A DNA stretch of 64,000 nt, taken from NCBI GenBank assembly GCA_014529385.2, contig CM043969.1, forward strand, positions 67,534,176 to 67,598,175, written 5' to 3'. Position numbers and translations under genes: made by a program. Each line of letters begins with the position of its first letter. Positions within the stretch are counted from its first letter, which is position 1. This document shows positions 23,449 through 36,513 of this stretch, one piece after another. The notes under the pieces are model-generated. The model searched no databases. It saw only the letters and a list, made by a program, of their open reading frames with translations, and was not told the DNA's origin. This DNA is from Adiantum capillus-veneris (taxonomy: Eukaryota; Streptophyta; Polypodiopsida; Polypodiales; Pteridaceae).

Positions 23449-25356
23449 GCGAGAGAGAGAGAGAGAGAGAGAGCTTGCTCTCGACTTTGCACTCTTCGCG
23501 CAGGCTGCTATCGCCAAAGTCTTTTTTGCGCAAGCGATATTTTTATTACGAAGCATCAGAGAATCTAAAAATAGCCATAAAAAGCCTAAAAAATGTGTAC
23601 AAGATTTGATAGGCACCATGCCTATATCACTACTTGCAAGCAAGAAATGCCGACAAAGAGGCCGCCCTTGCACACCGAATGAAGGCACCTTATGCCACCT
23701 TTGTGCGCACGAGCGTTGACACGCACGATACCCGCTACTGGCCGCCCGTAGTACCGTACAGCTGCACGTAGGTCTGTCCCAAGTGTGATGCTCCCGAGGC
23801 CATAGGACACTATGCGAGGTGACTCCCTACCAAATTGCCAACTGCATTACAGTTTGCATGTGCAACAGCCCTTCAATACATACAAAGAGAAAAAGGCATG
23901 CCACTATCGTAATCTTTCCTCGCTGATTGAAGGCATTGGCAGTATATAATTGGGTGTCCATTTGGTACATCAATGGGCAAAAGAAAATTCCCATCTCTCT
24001 CACACCACTTACTCTTATGATGAAGGTTCTCTCACTCGGTGTGCGAACGGAATATTGCCACGTTGGAGAGGCTGACCCGAAGGACCTCCTTACGCACAAA
24101 CGAAAACGGAGAGTAAAAGAAACATACATCAAGCATCCATGCAAACAACAAACACTCAAAGCATCCATGTGGAAAACACTAGCATCAAAATCCACACAGG
24201 GGAATCCAAAAAGAAACGAATGAAAAAAAATAATCATGGACTCCCACGGCCAGCTTGCATGTGTCCCCCTTGCTCCCTTCTCTTGCTAGTAGCGTGCCAT
24301 ACCACCCTATGCAAGAGTAGAGAGGACTCATGAGCTATAGCGGTTTTTTGCACGTTGCATGATGTATGTACAAGCCAGAAGTGGCTCTGATACCAATGTT
24401 AGTCCCTCGCTGGATCCATCTTGCACACATGACATAACACAAGCCATACTCACGCATAACGAGCGTTAGAGAGACGACATCAAGCTCGCCTCCCAGCCAT
24501 AGAGCCAATATGGGCTCACCCCCAAGCCTGGGAGCCTACAGCTAATGGGTTAGCCTCTACCACAAGGGTAGGTGTCCCATACCACCAAGCCCACACTAGG
24601 CAGGTGTGTGGGTAGAGCTACCAATCGCCTAGAGTCCTAGTGTGGTGATCACACAAGATAACTCGCAAATGAGCCCAGGGTCGTATTTATAGGACTCCTT
24701 ATCCGCCCTAACTATAGGGCCATGTTTACACTTGGCCAAACATCCCATCCTGATGTCTGGGACATAACAGTTGAGGCCGCTTTCAAGATGCTCCCAGCTC
24801 CACTAGCAAGGCCCCAACAGCATTTCAAAACGCTGCCTAGCACACTAGATAGAAAGATCGCTAGAGATGGGCCCGTTGCCAAGAGCAAAATCATCAAAGT
24901 TGCCACTCAAATTTTCCTCGACTCTGCCGCAAGACAAGCGTTTCAGAAAGCTCAAAGGTGGCCCAGAACTACCTGCCCTTTTTTTGGCTTAGCGTTTTAG
25001 AATGTTCAAGAAAGAACCTGTTGCCACTTTCTCACTAGCGTTTTAGAACACTGGTTCAAAGGGCCCTCTTGCCGTTACCAAGGTCCCACATGTCTCCCTT
25101 GTGCGCCTCAAAACGCCCATGGCATAGCAGAGAAAATGCACCACGTGTGGCATGCCATTAGTGGCGTTTTAAAACGCTATCGATTGCAGCTACAAATGTT
25201 GCCCAAAAGTTCCTCTCCAACGACCGCTCCTCCTTAAAGAGGCAGGTGTCCAAACTCCTTCCTCTTCTTGGCACACAGTTCCCCCTTCACGATCAAAGAG
25301 CACAAGGCTCTAATACCATGTCGATGATGCGGAAGCATAGAGCTAGGTAGAGAATG

Positions 25357-25430
<74 letters not shown>

Positions 25431-28400
25431 GAAATGTAATATTGACGTCTTCAAAAGGCCAAAATGACCTATGAGACCGAAAGGTTACATGTGGTGAATC
25501 TAATACCAGGTCTGGGTACAAAAAAGTACAAAGAACTCAAAAGAAAATAGTGGGTAGGGGTAGGGTGAAAGTTGATACAAAACAAGGGGGGGGGGGGGGG
25601 GGGGGGAAAGCGGATACAATGGAGTTCTCTGACAGTAGAGGCATCATATACATATACATCAGTATCCAAAAGGACGGCGCCAATATGGTATGGATCCTCT
25701 GTCACAATCTACGTCGATGTCGAGAGGGCCCCCTCATCCGTGGGCAATGGGACCTCCCCAACTCTATCGCCCGATCAAGCAGTATGCCTCTGGTGCCTTT
25801 GGTGTTGCTCTGTTGTGGGGGTTGCTCAAACTCCTCTGTCTGTGACTGAAAGAAATCTGTAATCTGCCGCTGTCGCTGGATCTCTCTCATTGTGCCCCTC
25901 TTCAAGAGATCCTCTCTGTGTCTACGAATCTCCAATAAGTATAATCCAAGGCATCTCTGATCCTGGTATCTCATGACTCTAGAAAGTGGTCCAAAACCCT
26001 CTCTGAATAGACAATGAGAGCGGCCTCATATCTCATTGTATACTGGGCAGTGACATATGTAACGTAGCTCTGTCTGGGGCTCTATCTGGCACACCTGACA
26101 AATCCTGGACTCAGTGGGTACTCCTCTAAATCTACTTGTCTCGATCTCTAGCTGGTGTGAGGATGTGCGTATCTCACCAATAGCACGTCGTTTCCCATGG
26201 GATAGTTGAGTATCCATGTATCCTGATCTGATGACAAAACCATCCTCCGTAAGCTGGAGAAGATGCTCTCTATAGAAAGCCATCTTCGTACCCAACTCAT
26301 GTGTAGGCTGTATCCATGTCCTCTTCGTATCCAACTAAATCAAAGCATGTTTGATGAGCTTGGTAATCTCTGCCCTAGTGAGGGAGATGGAAAGAGGAAA
26401 TCTGAAATGGAAGAATAGCCAGAAGAATAACCAAAGCCGTCCTCCTGTATGGCGGACTTCGCAATCTCCTGTAGTCACTCAACCATGTGAAACCTCTTAC
26501 TGGACCTCCAAACACCCCACCAACTGTTGCATGATCAGATCTACATGTGCCTCTGGCTGTGCCATCATCAGCACCTCAAACTGCTTATTAGACTGCTCAT
26601 GAGGAACCTCTGCCTCCTGCCGAGCCTCACTTCCATCTAGTGATCTGTCTAGCGGCTTCTCACTAAGTTGAGTTCTACCACATGTCTCTCCACACTCTTG
26701 TAAACCATAACAGGCTGAGTCTGCCTCTATCTGCCTGGCCACCTCTATCTCTGCCTCTTCTCACTACTCACTCAGTTGCTCATGGTTCTAATCCCTCTAC
26801 TCTCTGTCCTGCTGCTACGCAGAGCCCTGACATTGTGTTGAGCTCTATTCGGTCTGATGATGCTGCAAGAATCGGGCTCTCCTTTGAACAAACTATCTAC
26901 ACCTTGGGACAATCCTTCACAAGGTGACCCATCATATGACATCTCAGACACTGGTTTGGTCTGCCCGTAACCACTTAACTCTGTGAACGAATCACACCCT
27001 TCCACTCGTAACCAATGGTCTTTAGAAACTTCACGGAGAGGATAACAACCACCTTTGTGGAGGGCACAAATGTCCAACTGTACCGAGCACATGAAGGGTG
27101 TGCCAATAAAAGATGCCATCTGCCTCAACGTGTCACGCAACCTGAACCATGCCGGTGGATATAAAAAAGGTAATTTCACAAATTACTTGGGCACCTGGCA
27201 TCTGTCCTCATAGGTAGCAAGATCAAAATTCTAATGCGGTGGGACCCAAAAGATCAACTTATCCTTAATAGGGAGAGGAGAGCAAGCTATCAGGGCAGAT
27301 GCTAGCTCCTCTGAAGATGAAGTAGCTATAACAGTGCCATGACCTAAAAGAATGATGTCCTCTATTTGCCCATCGTCACTGATGGACCACGGTCAAAGAG
27401 GCATTCAGCCAATCCCTGATTTTGCTCTTGGAGTATGATCACCCAATCATGCGAGCTATAACTCCTCTCTAGGAGTCTGGTCCCCTATAGTTTGCTTCAA
27501 ATTCTTGTCAATACAAAAAGATGGAGCCATCTGGAGGATATAATCTGAGATATGCTACACCTTTTATCCAAATCTGCTCTATGCCTCACCCTTGAACAAG
27601 CCCCAATAGTGAAGATTATGGAGGTAAGCGAGTGTGGATGCAAGAATGTGAGCTGCAAATGTGAATCGCAGGCAATGACAGTAATCAATCATTATAAAAT
27701 ATTGTCAAGAATAATGCAATTCATGATAAAGCCCTACAAGGAAACTGGGTCACGAAGATTCATCATAGTGAGCAAAAAGCAATTACTCAGAAAGAAATTA
27801 TTACATACATTCAAGATGCTGCCATTAGCCTTTCCATCCTTGGGATCCCAAAGAATTATATGCCCATCCTTATCTCCACTTACTAAATGTTTCCCATCAG
27901 GAGACCATGCAATGCAAAGCACCCAGTTTGTATGACCTGAGACAACCACAAGTAAAACAGAATTCAAAGAAATGCAAAGCTAGTGATTTCATTTTGTGAG
28001 CACTTTCGCTTTAACTGCTGTTACTGGATTACAGTACTCCAGATGCTAAAAGAAGGCTTTTCATGTGAGAAAGCAGGCTCCTGAACCACACGATTATACG
28101 GCCGAATCCAGGGTCTCAACTTGATCATGTGAAGAGTAACTACAAAGAAACTCGATCATAGATGCCTTAAGTGAGAAACATGTCCAAATGCCAAGGTTTC
28201 AGAAATGCAGAAACAAGTCTTATAGCTTTGAAACTGCTCATTTTTTGTGACAAAGGTAGCAGGAAAATGGAAACGACTATGGAAACAAATTTTCAAGGCC
28301 TGAAACATTAGTTTCATGTGACTATGAACTCAATAGATAGAGTACACAGGTATGTACAAGTCATATGATAAAACAACAATAACCTTTGCATGTGTGCAAA

Positions 28401-30426
28401 GGGGTCTGAGTGTTTAGGTCCCAAAATCGCACAGTCGTATCCCCTGAACCACTTGCAAGCTGCTGTCCATCAGGACTGAATGATACTGAGAGCACTGCCT
28501 CTGTGTGACCTGCCCAAAAAGTAAAAGCCCTGTAAGACACGTGCCTACTTCATTTCATTCATCTGGACCACAAATTGCTTCATAACTAAACTCCTCATTG
28601 CCACTAATATTTTTAAGGGACTAAGTCACTTGATTCAAGGAAAAGCACTTTACAAGCCAATAATTCCACATTAAAACTATTAGACTCCAAATTTTACAAA
28701 AATTTCTCTGATAAAAGCTAAGCTTTTTCAAATAGGAAGTCATTGACCACACAACTGACAACCATTTTCTGAACGTACAAACACCAATAATTGATCGAAA
28801 ATTTATGATGAATGCTCTGCTATTATCATACCATAAGACTTATGTACAAACACCAATAATTGATTGAAAATTTATGATGAATGCTCTGCTATTACCATAC
28901 CATAAGACTAATGTTCTGAGATGGAAGCATTTAACCCCACGCAAATGACAACTGTTTTCTAGTTCCCTCTTAGAAGCGTTGGCCTCAAGTCGAGCGCCCC
29001 TTGCGGTTTAGTGCACATCTGTGTACAGTCGTTTTGTGAGCCCACTCATTAGAACCTCTTTTACAACTTGCGCTTTGGCCCCCAAAAGCTCTGCTATTTA
29101 CAACTTTTAGTTACAAAAGAAACTTAACAACAATAATCAGTGTGGTAAAAGGCCAACATAGCAGTGCCACATCAGCATTTTGGTACACTGCCACCTCATC
29201 AAATCCACATAGATGTCATGTGAGCAGTCCATACATGTGACACCTCAGCATCTGCCAAGTCAATAATAATCAGCGTGGCGTTCTATTGTAAAAAGCCAAC
29301 GTAGAAATGCCACATCAGCATTTTCTTACAGTGCCACCTCATCAAATCCGCACAGATGACATGTGACACCTCAGCATCTGCCAAGTCATTAGTCAGATTT
29401 GTAATCTCTTTCTGGTCCGTACCATGTACTACCACGTCATAATTTTGTGACAAAAACAATTGTCTAGACAAAAATGAATATGAATAAAAGATGACCTAAA
29501 CCCCCTTTTTTTTTTTTTTTTTTGGGGGGGTGGGGGGGCAGAGAGAGAGAAATGAAATGAAATGAAATGTTATATTAACGTCTTCAAAAGGCCAAAATGA
29601 CCTATGCGACCAATCTGTTACAAAATGGTGAATCTAATACCATGTCTGGGTACAAAAGAACTAGATACTACTACTAGAATCCATCCTCATATGCACTCTG
29701 GATATCGAGAGTATGGCTCAAATCCTCTACTGTACTCTCCGTCGATGCTGTGTAGCCCCTCTCCTCAATCGTGGCTGTCTGGATCTCCGTAGCTCCAGTG
29801 CTCGGTCGATGAGAGTGCCGGTAGTGGTCGAATGAGTGTGAGCCGAGCATTCCAATGATGACAGCTCCTCTGGCTGTCCCATACCTAGTGAAAAGAAATC
29901 TGTAATCTGTCTCTAGGACTGTCTCTCTCTATCTCTCCCCAGTAAAGTGTCTCTATATCTGTGTAACTCAAGTAGATATAGCCCAAGACATCTCTGATCC
30001 TCATAACTCATGACCCTAGCGAAAGGACCAAAACCCTCTTTGAATAAGCAGTGGAAACGGCCCCGTATCTCATAGTACATTGTGCAATTGACATATGCAA
30101 TGTAGCTCTGTCTCTGGCTCTAACTGGCATAAGCGGCATATCCTGTTGTCTGTTGGTATCCCTCTAAATCTACCAGTCTCAATCTCCAGCTGATGTGAGG
30201 ATGTGCGTATCTGACCAATGGCACACCGCAAACCATGAGACATATGTGTGTCCATGTAGCTGGGTCGAATCACAAACCCATCTCCTGTGAGGTGGAGAAG
30301 ATGCTCTCTATAGAAAGTCATCTTCGTGCCCAACTTCTCTGGCGGCTCTATCCATGTCCTCCTGGTACAAGTCCTGACGAATGAGTCTAGTAATCTCCAC
30401 CCGCGTAAGAGACATCGAGGGTGCCT

Positions 30427-30476
<50 letters not shown>

Positions 30477-33400
30477 GAAATGAAATGAAATGTTATATTA
30501 ACGTCTTCAAAAGGCCAAAATGACCTATGAGACCAATTAGTTACAAAATAGTGAATCTAATACCATGTCTGGGTACAAAAGAACTAGAAAAGAACTAGAA
30601 GTGGAACAAAATACTACTACTACTACTACAATCTAAAACTACGTGGGTGTAGCAGCTGATACAATAGGTACGCGGTAAACTGGATGTAACAGTGTGTGAA
30701 ACAAAGATGGAAGAAATGGTGAGGATCCATCCTCATCTGCACTCTGGATGTCGAGAGAGTATGGCTCGAATCTTCTGTTGTAGTCTCCGTCGATGCTGTG
30801 TAGCTCCTCTCCTCAGTCGCGGTCGTCTGTATCTCTGTAGCTCCAATGCTCGGTCGATGAGAGTGCCAGTAGTGGTCGAATGAGTGTGGGACGAGCTCTG
30901 CAGTGGTGGCTGCTCCTCTGGCTGTCCCATATCTAGTGAAAAGAAATCTGTAATGTGTCTCTGGGACTGCCTCTCTCTAGCTCTCCCCAATAAAGTGTCT
31001 CTATACCTGTGTAACTCAAGTAGATATAGTCCAAGACATCTCTGATCCTCATAACTCATGACCCTAGATAGAGGACCAAAACCCTCTCTGAATAAGCAGT
31101 GGAAACGCCCCCGTATCTCATAGAACATTGTGCAATGACATATGTAGTGCAACTCTGTCTCTGGCTCTCTCTGGCATAATCGGCATATCCTGCTGTCTGC
31201 TGGTATCCCTCTGAATCTACCAGTCTCAATCTCGAGCTGATGTGAGGATGTGCGTATCTGACCAATGGCACAACGCAAACCATGAGACATATGTGTGTCC
31301 ATGTAGCTGGGTCGAATCACAAGCCCATCTCCTGTGAGGTGGAGAAGATGCTCTCTATAGAAAGCCATCTTCCTGCTCAACTCCTGAGGCGGCTCTATCC
31401 ATGTCCTCCTGGTGTCGAGCTGGATCAGGTCCTGACGAATGAGTCTAGTGATCTCCACCCGTGTAAGAGACAGCGAGGGTGCCTGAAGAGAATACTGGAA
31501 AGGGGGCAACCTGTCCATGGTGAAGCCATGCGTCTGAAACCATGAAGTCATCTGTGCATACCAGCATGAAGTGTCCCCCTGTAGAGCTAACTGTCTGGAA
31601 GACTCAAGGGCCAGTCTAGCATATCTGTCTCTAGTAGTATCCCATAGGCTGTGCACAAAGGACACTGATCTGGTAAGCGCCTCAATCTCCATGGGGGGGG
31701 CAGCTAGCTCTGCTCGAATGATCGCGTGAGGTACGGAGGCCTTGGCTCTAACTAATCGGGAGATCATAGATACCAAGGGCCTCTCCATACGTCTCCAACC
31801 ATCCTGGCCTACAGAAGGTCCCCATACCTGTACCCCATACATCATAGCTGAGGCTACTAAAGTATCAAAGAGCCATAACTTTGTCCGAGGTTCCTGGAAC
31901 TGAACCTGCGAACACATCCTCTCCAAGCCTCCCAAGGCCGCATAAGCTCTGGTCAGTCTAGTCTCTGCTGCTCTCCCCAAAGAAAACCTCGGCCCAGTGA
32001 AGACTATCCCAAGGTAAGTGTATGCATCTGTATACTCCACAATCTCTTGACCATACGTGAAGGTCGGTGCCGATCTCCTGATCCACTGCGGTGTGGTGTT
32101 AAACACCATGACCTTGGTTTTACCAAGGTTTACAGACAATCCACTATCCTCTGCAAAACTGTGTAATGCATCCAACTGTCGCTGCATACCCTCTGGTGAG
32201 TCAGAGATCAAGACAATATCATCAGCATATAACAACAATGGGATCCACGTCCCTGCCAGCTGGGCACCTCTATCACCCTCTCTGTCAATGTAATCAGACA
32301 CCTCATCAACATACATACCAAATAGAGTAGGAGACAATGGGCAACCCTGTTTCACCCCGATAGTGGAGTGAACTAAGTCAGATATCCCCTCTGGGGTGCG
32401 TACATGTCCCATCACTGATCTGTATAAAGCCATAATCCCCCAAATCAACACTGTGGGCACCCCCATCTCCTGCAGTCTGCGCATCAGTCGAGCTCTCGGT
32501 ACCATGTCAAATGCTTTGCGGAAATCCACAAAGCTACAATAAATCCGTCTCCCATGTGACCTGCCCTCCTCAATGATAGCTCTGAGTGTCAGAATATGGT
32601 CAAGAGTGGAGAAACCCCTCCTGAATCCTGCCTGTTCCTTTGCCCGTACACCCTCACCCTCTGCCCAGTTACTCAACTGCTGCTCAATAATGGATGCATA
32701 CAATCGTGCCAGTGTGTGTCCAACCATAATAGTGCGGTAATTTCCAGGCTCTGTAGGATCACCTGCCTTGAATATAGGCACAATAGTAGACAACCTCCAA
32801 GTCTCAGGTAATCCCTCACACATGGCACGATTGAACAACACTGCAAGAACCTCCATCAGCATATCCCTAGCATGTATAAAGTGCTCCGCTACTAGACCAT
32901 CATGATCGTAAGCCCTCCTGGTCCTCATCCTGTCAATGGCTCTCTTTACCATCTCCGTGGTAAAGAAGGTGCTCGTAGGTGGACATGGCTCTGTAGGATC
33001 TGGAAGGGGATCCTGCCCAGGAACCGTATATAACGATGTCGCATACTGGCCCCACACATCAGGAGAAGTAATCACTGGGGGAGGGGAGTGCTCATGGAAG
33101 AGTCGCCATGCCTCGCCTGAGTCTCTACTCAAGAACAACTGATACAAGTCTCGCTCCATCTGGGCTAGGTAAGCTCGTTTCTTCTTTCGCACAAGGCGCC
33201 AGAAAGCAATCCGCGACTGTCTATAGGTGATGACTCCTAAATGAAGATCCCTCTGAAGCTGGGCTCTCATCTCTCTGCACTCCTCATCATACCAACTATT
33301 CTGGGGCATGCTCCCAGAATGTCGCCTCCGATCCGGTTGAGTGTGTGGGTATGCCTCTGATGCTGCATCATGTAGTGTCTCAGTCAGTAAAGTAGTGCAC

Positions 33401-36400
33401 TCCTCTACTGAGAGGCCTGGAGCAACTGTGCATAGACGATCCCAGATCGCCTCTGTATAAACTGAGTCAGTCTCTGGTGTAAATGTATAACGGGTGTGTG
33501 ACCTGCCTCCTGATTTCTGGGCTGTACTAAACTGAAAAGATACGGACAGTGTCAAGAGAGCATGATCCACTGCTACGCCCACTGGTCTGGCTCCCACTGT
33601 GAAATCCTGAATACAAGGAATAAAGCTCGGCTGTGTCATAACATAGTCCACTGTACTGGCCCCATGTCTGTGTGGAAAGCATGTGAAGCCTGCTGCTCCA
33701 GGAAACCGCTGTAAGCCATTAAGTATGGCTAGCCCATGTGTAGTCGTCATCTCCGTGAGGTATCTCCCATACTCAGTCTGCTCTCTGTCATGTGAGCATC
33801 TGTCAAACCCCAGCTCACCCACATCCAACTCTCTAAGCATCTCATCTGAAGTGTCGTAGAAGACTGTCTGACAGTTGCCCGTTCGAGCATTGAAGTCTCC
33901 CAGGAGGATGATATCACCATCCCTAGAAAACTCCCATATATCATCATCTAGAATTGAGAAAGGCGACTGCCCTCTGGATACAGCATATACTGACGTACTG
34001 GGGGGGAAGTAACATATAGCAATATATAGAAATCGACCTGTGTCAGCTCTCAGCCTCACCCACATGTATCTAGCCTGATCATCTCTCCGTACAATATGTA
34101 GTAGTGGCTGTAGCTCCTCCCTAAACAACACCGCTACTCCTCCTGAACCTCTACTCCCATGCTCAGATCTCGTGACTGTTCTGGTGGGCTGTCTCCCATC
34201 TTGTATCCCACCACATGTGGCAACAGTTGGCCAGGGGATGGTGAGTCTCTGAAAGAAAACAATGTCCTTGTCTCTGAAAACTGTCCTCAAAGGCACCAAC
34301 ATCCAACCTCATAGACCCATTACAATTCCAAGTCGCCATCCTCAATGTGGTCCCTAGGTCTCGCACCGTCATGTAGAGCGCCGCTCTACAATCACCACCC
34401 GACCATCTCTGTAAAAGGCCATCTTCCCCTTCTCCCTTGCCGCTTGAATCTCGGGCATTACTTCTCTCATATGCGCAAGTTGTGAGAGAGTGAGGTCATC
34501 GCCTAAGAAAATACCTATCTTCTTGAGAGTAGGTCTCTTCCTCAAGAATTCCTTCTTCTCTTCCAATGAAGGGAAGCGTAGTATGAGAGCTCTTTCCTTT
34601 GAAGATTCTCGGGGGCCCTCACTCTTCTTGCCCACTCTCCATGCCTTTGTGTGTGAAGGCTTCTCCACCCCCATCATTGATGTGAGGCTTGTGACCTCTT
34701 TTTCCACATTGTTTATGTCCTTGAGGCCGGTTACCCTCACATGTAGAGCCCGCACCCTCCTTCTTTGTTCCTCTTCGAGGGTCATGTTGATAAGAGTGGG
34801 TGTACAAGGAGCTTCCTTACCTTTCCCTTTCTTGGCAACCTCAATCCATTTTTCGGCCTCCTCTACTTTCTTTTGCGTTTCGGATATGACCGCGGCCCAT
34901 GACTTCTTCTCCTCATTGATGTTGTCAATTTCTTCCCTCAAAGAGGGCTGAAATTCCCCCTCTTCAAGCCCATTTTTTGACCGTGTTTCCAACACTTCTT
35001 TGTGGAGGTCCAAAATGCTATTCTCCAACGTGGCGATCTTGTTGAGAAGATGATCCTTCTCGTCCTTCCACCTCTTCTCCTTTTCTTCATTTTCTCGGAG
35101 GAAAACGGTCTTCGCGTTCCTCCAATCTTCCATCTCTTTTCTCCATGCTTTCATTTCCAATTCAATGATGGAAATTCGTTTGGAGTGAAGCATATATTTG
35201 AGTTTGCTTGTTGCCATAGGTGAGGTTGGGGATGACATGAGAGAGAGAGAGAGAGAGAGAGCTAAAAGCTCTGCTTTATTTACTAAAAAGGCAGAGAGAG
35301 AGAGAGAGAGTCATAATTCTGCTGTCTTTGGCAAGTCTTCCTTACTCCTTGCCCTGGAGTCTTTTGATGAACAGGCTTCTTGAGGACTATCTTGCCTTGC
35401 CAAACTCCAGGGCAAGAGTACATTGATGTATTGTGAGAGCTGGAAAGATGTAAAAAATTAAGATAATGTAATATAGAAGAGAGAGTTTTCCCAAAAAGAA
35501 AAACAGAGAGAGAGAGAGAGAGAGAGAGATGAAATGAAATGAAATGTTATATTAACGTCTTCAAAAGACCAAAGTGACCTATGAGACCTGAAAGTTACAA
35601 TGTGGTGGATCTGATACAAAGTCCGAGTAACAAAATGAAATGAAATGACAATATGACTAAATGACTACCATGGAATCCTAAATTGCAAGGTGTGAACAAA
35701 TCAGCTAGCTGGGATAGCTAAAATCACAAGAGATCCAGCATCGGTCGCTGGCGGATCTCATCAATCTCCTCCCATGGTCAGTAGTCTGATCGAGCATCGT
35801 GCATGTCGAGCCAAAGTGATCCGAATCCTCTGATGCAGCCTCCATCGGTGCTGTGTAGCCCTCCGTAGTCGCGGGCGTCTAGATCTCCCCAGCTCGGTTG
35901 CCCGGTCGATCAGTGTGCATCTGGAGTGAGGCGACGAGCTCTGCTGTGGTAGTAACTCCTCCGGGTGTCCAGTGTCATACTCTAAAGAAGTCTGTGATCT
36001 GTCTCTGAGACTGGCTAGCCTCTCCTCTCATCAGACTCTCTCTGTGTCTGCTCAGCTCGAGCAAAAACAAACCCAAGCATCTCTGATCCTCGTATCGCAT
36101 GACTCTGGAGAGTGGTCCAAAGCCCTCTCTGAACAAGCAGTGGAAGCGGCCTCGTATCTCGTAATAGACGGGGCAGTGGCATGTGTAGTGCAACTCTGTC
36201 TCAGACTATGTGTCACACAGGGGGCAGTCCTGGCCTCTGCTAGTACTCCGCTGTATCTCCCAGTCTCGATCCGCAGCTAGTGTGAAGATGTGCGTATCTG
36301 GCCAATAGCACATCGTACCCCATGAGACAAGAGGGTGTCCATGCACCTGGGCCTCGTCACAAAACTGTCCTCCGTAAGCTGTAGAAGATGCTCTCTGTAG

Positions 36401-36458
36401 AAAGCCATCTTCGTGCCCAGCTCTTGTGCTGGCTGTATCCATGTCCTCCTGGTGTCTA

Positions 36459-36513
<55 letters not shown>

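Larger units (their letters stand above)
30474..35240 (-). mobile_element. LINE copy E, essentially complete RRM/APE-type LINE
   Basis: About 4.77 kb from the pentamer tail (30474-30492) to the ORF1 start at 35238, flanked on both sides by (GA)n (30427-30473 and 35241-35260). ORF1 is intact (289 residues). ORF2 overlaps it by ATGA and is open except for one frameshift near 34160-34200. The 3' UTR is about 240 bases. There is essentially no 5' UTR: the ORF1 ATG touches the microsatellite (CTCTCTCATGTCATCC on the minus strand). Only about four copies of CATTT form the 3' tail, and there is no poly(A). The youngest-looking LINE copy in the window. Sense orientation in NLE intron 3. Confidence 0.95.

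Noticed and set aside
22980-23609. Long frames on both strands (120-170 codons) rich in Ser-Leu or Arg-Glu-Gly
   Set aside because: They are translations of (CT)n, (GA)n and G-rich low-complexity DNA. Frames stay open in several phases at once, as expected for two-letter DNA, and show no domain.
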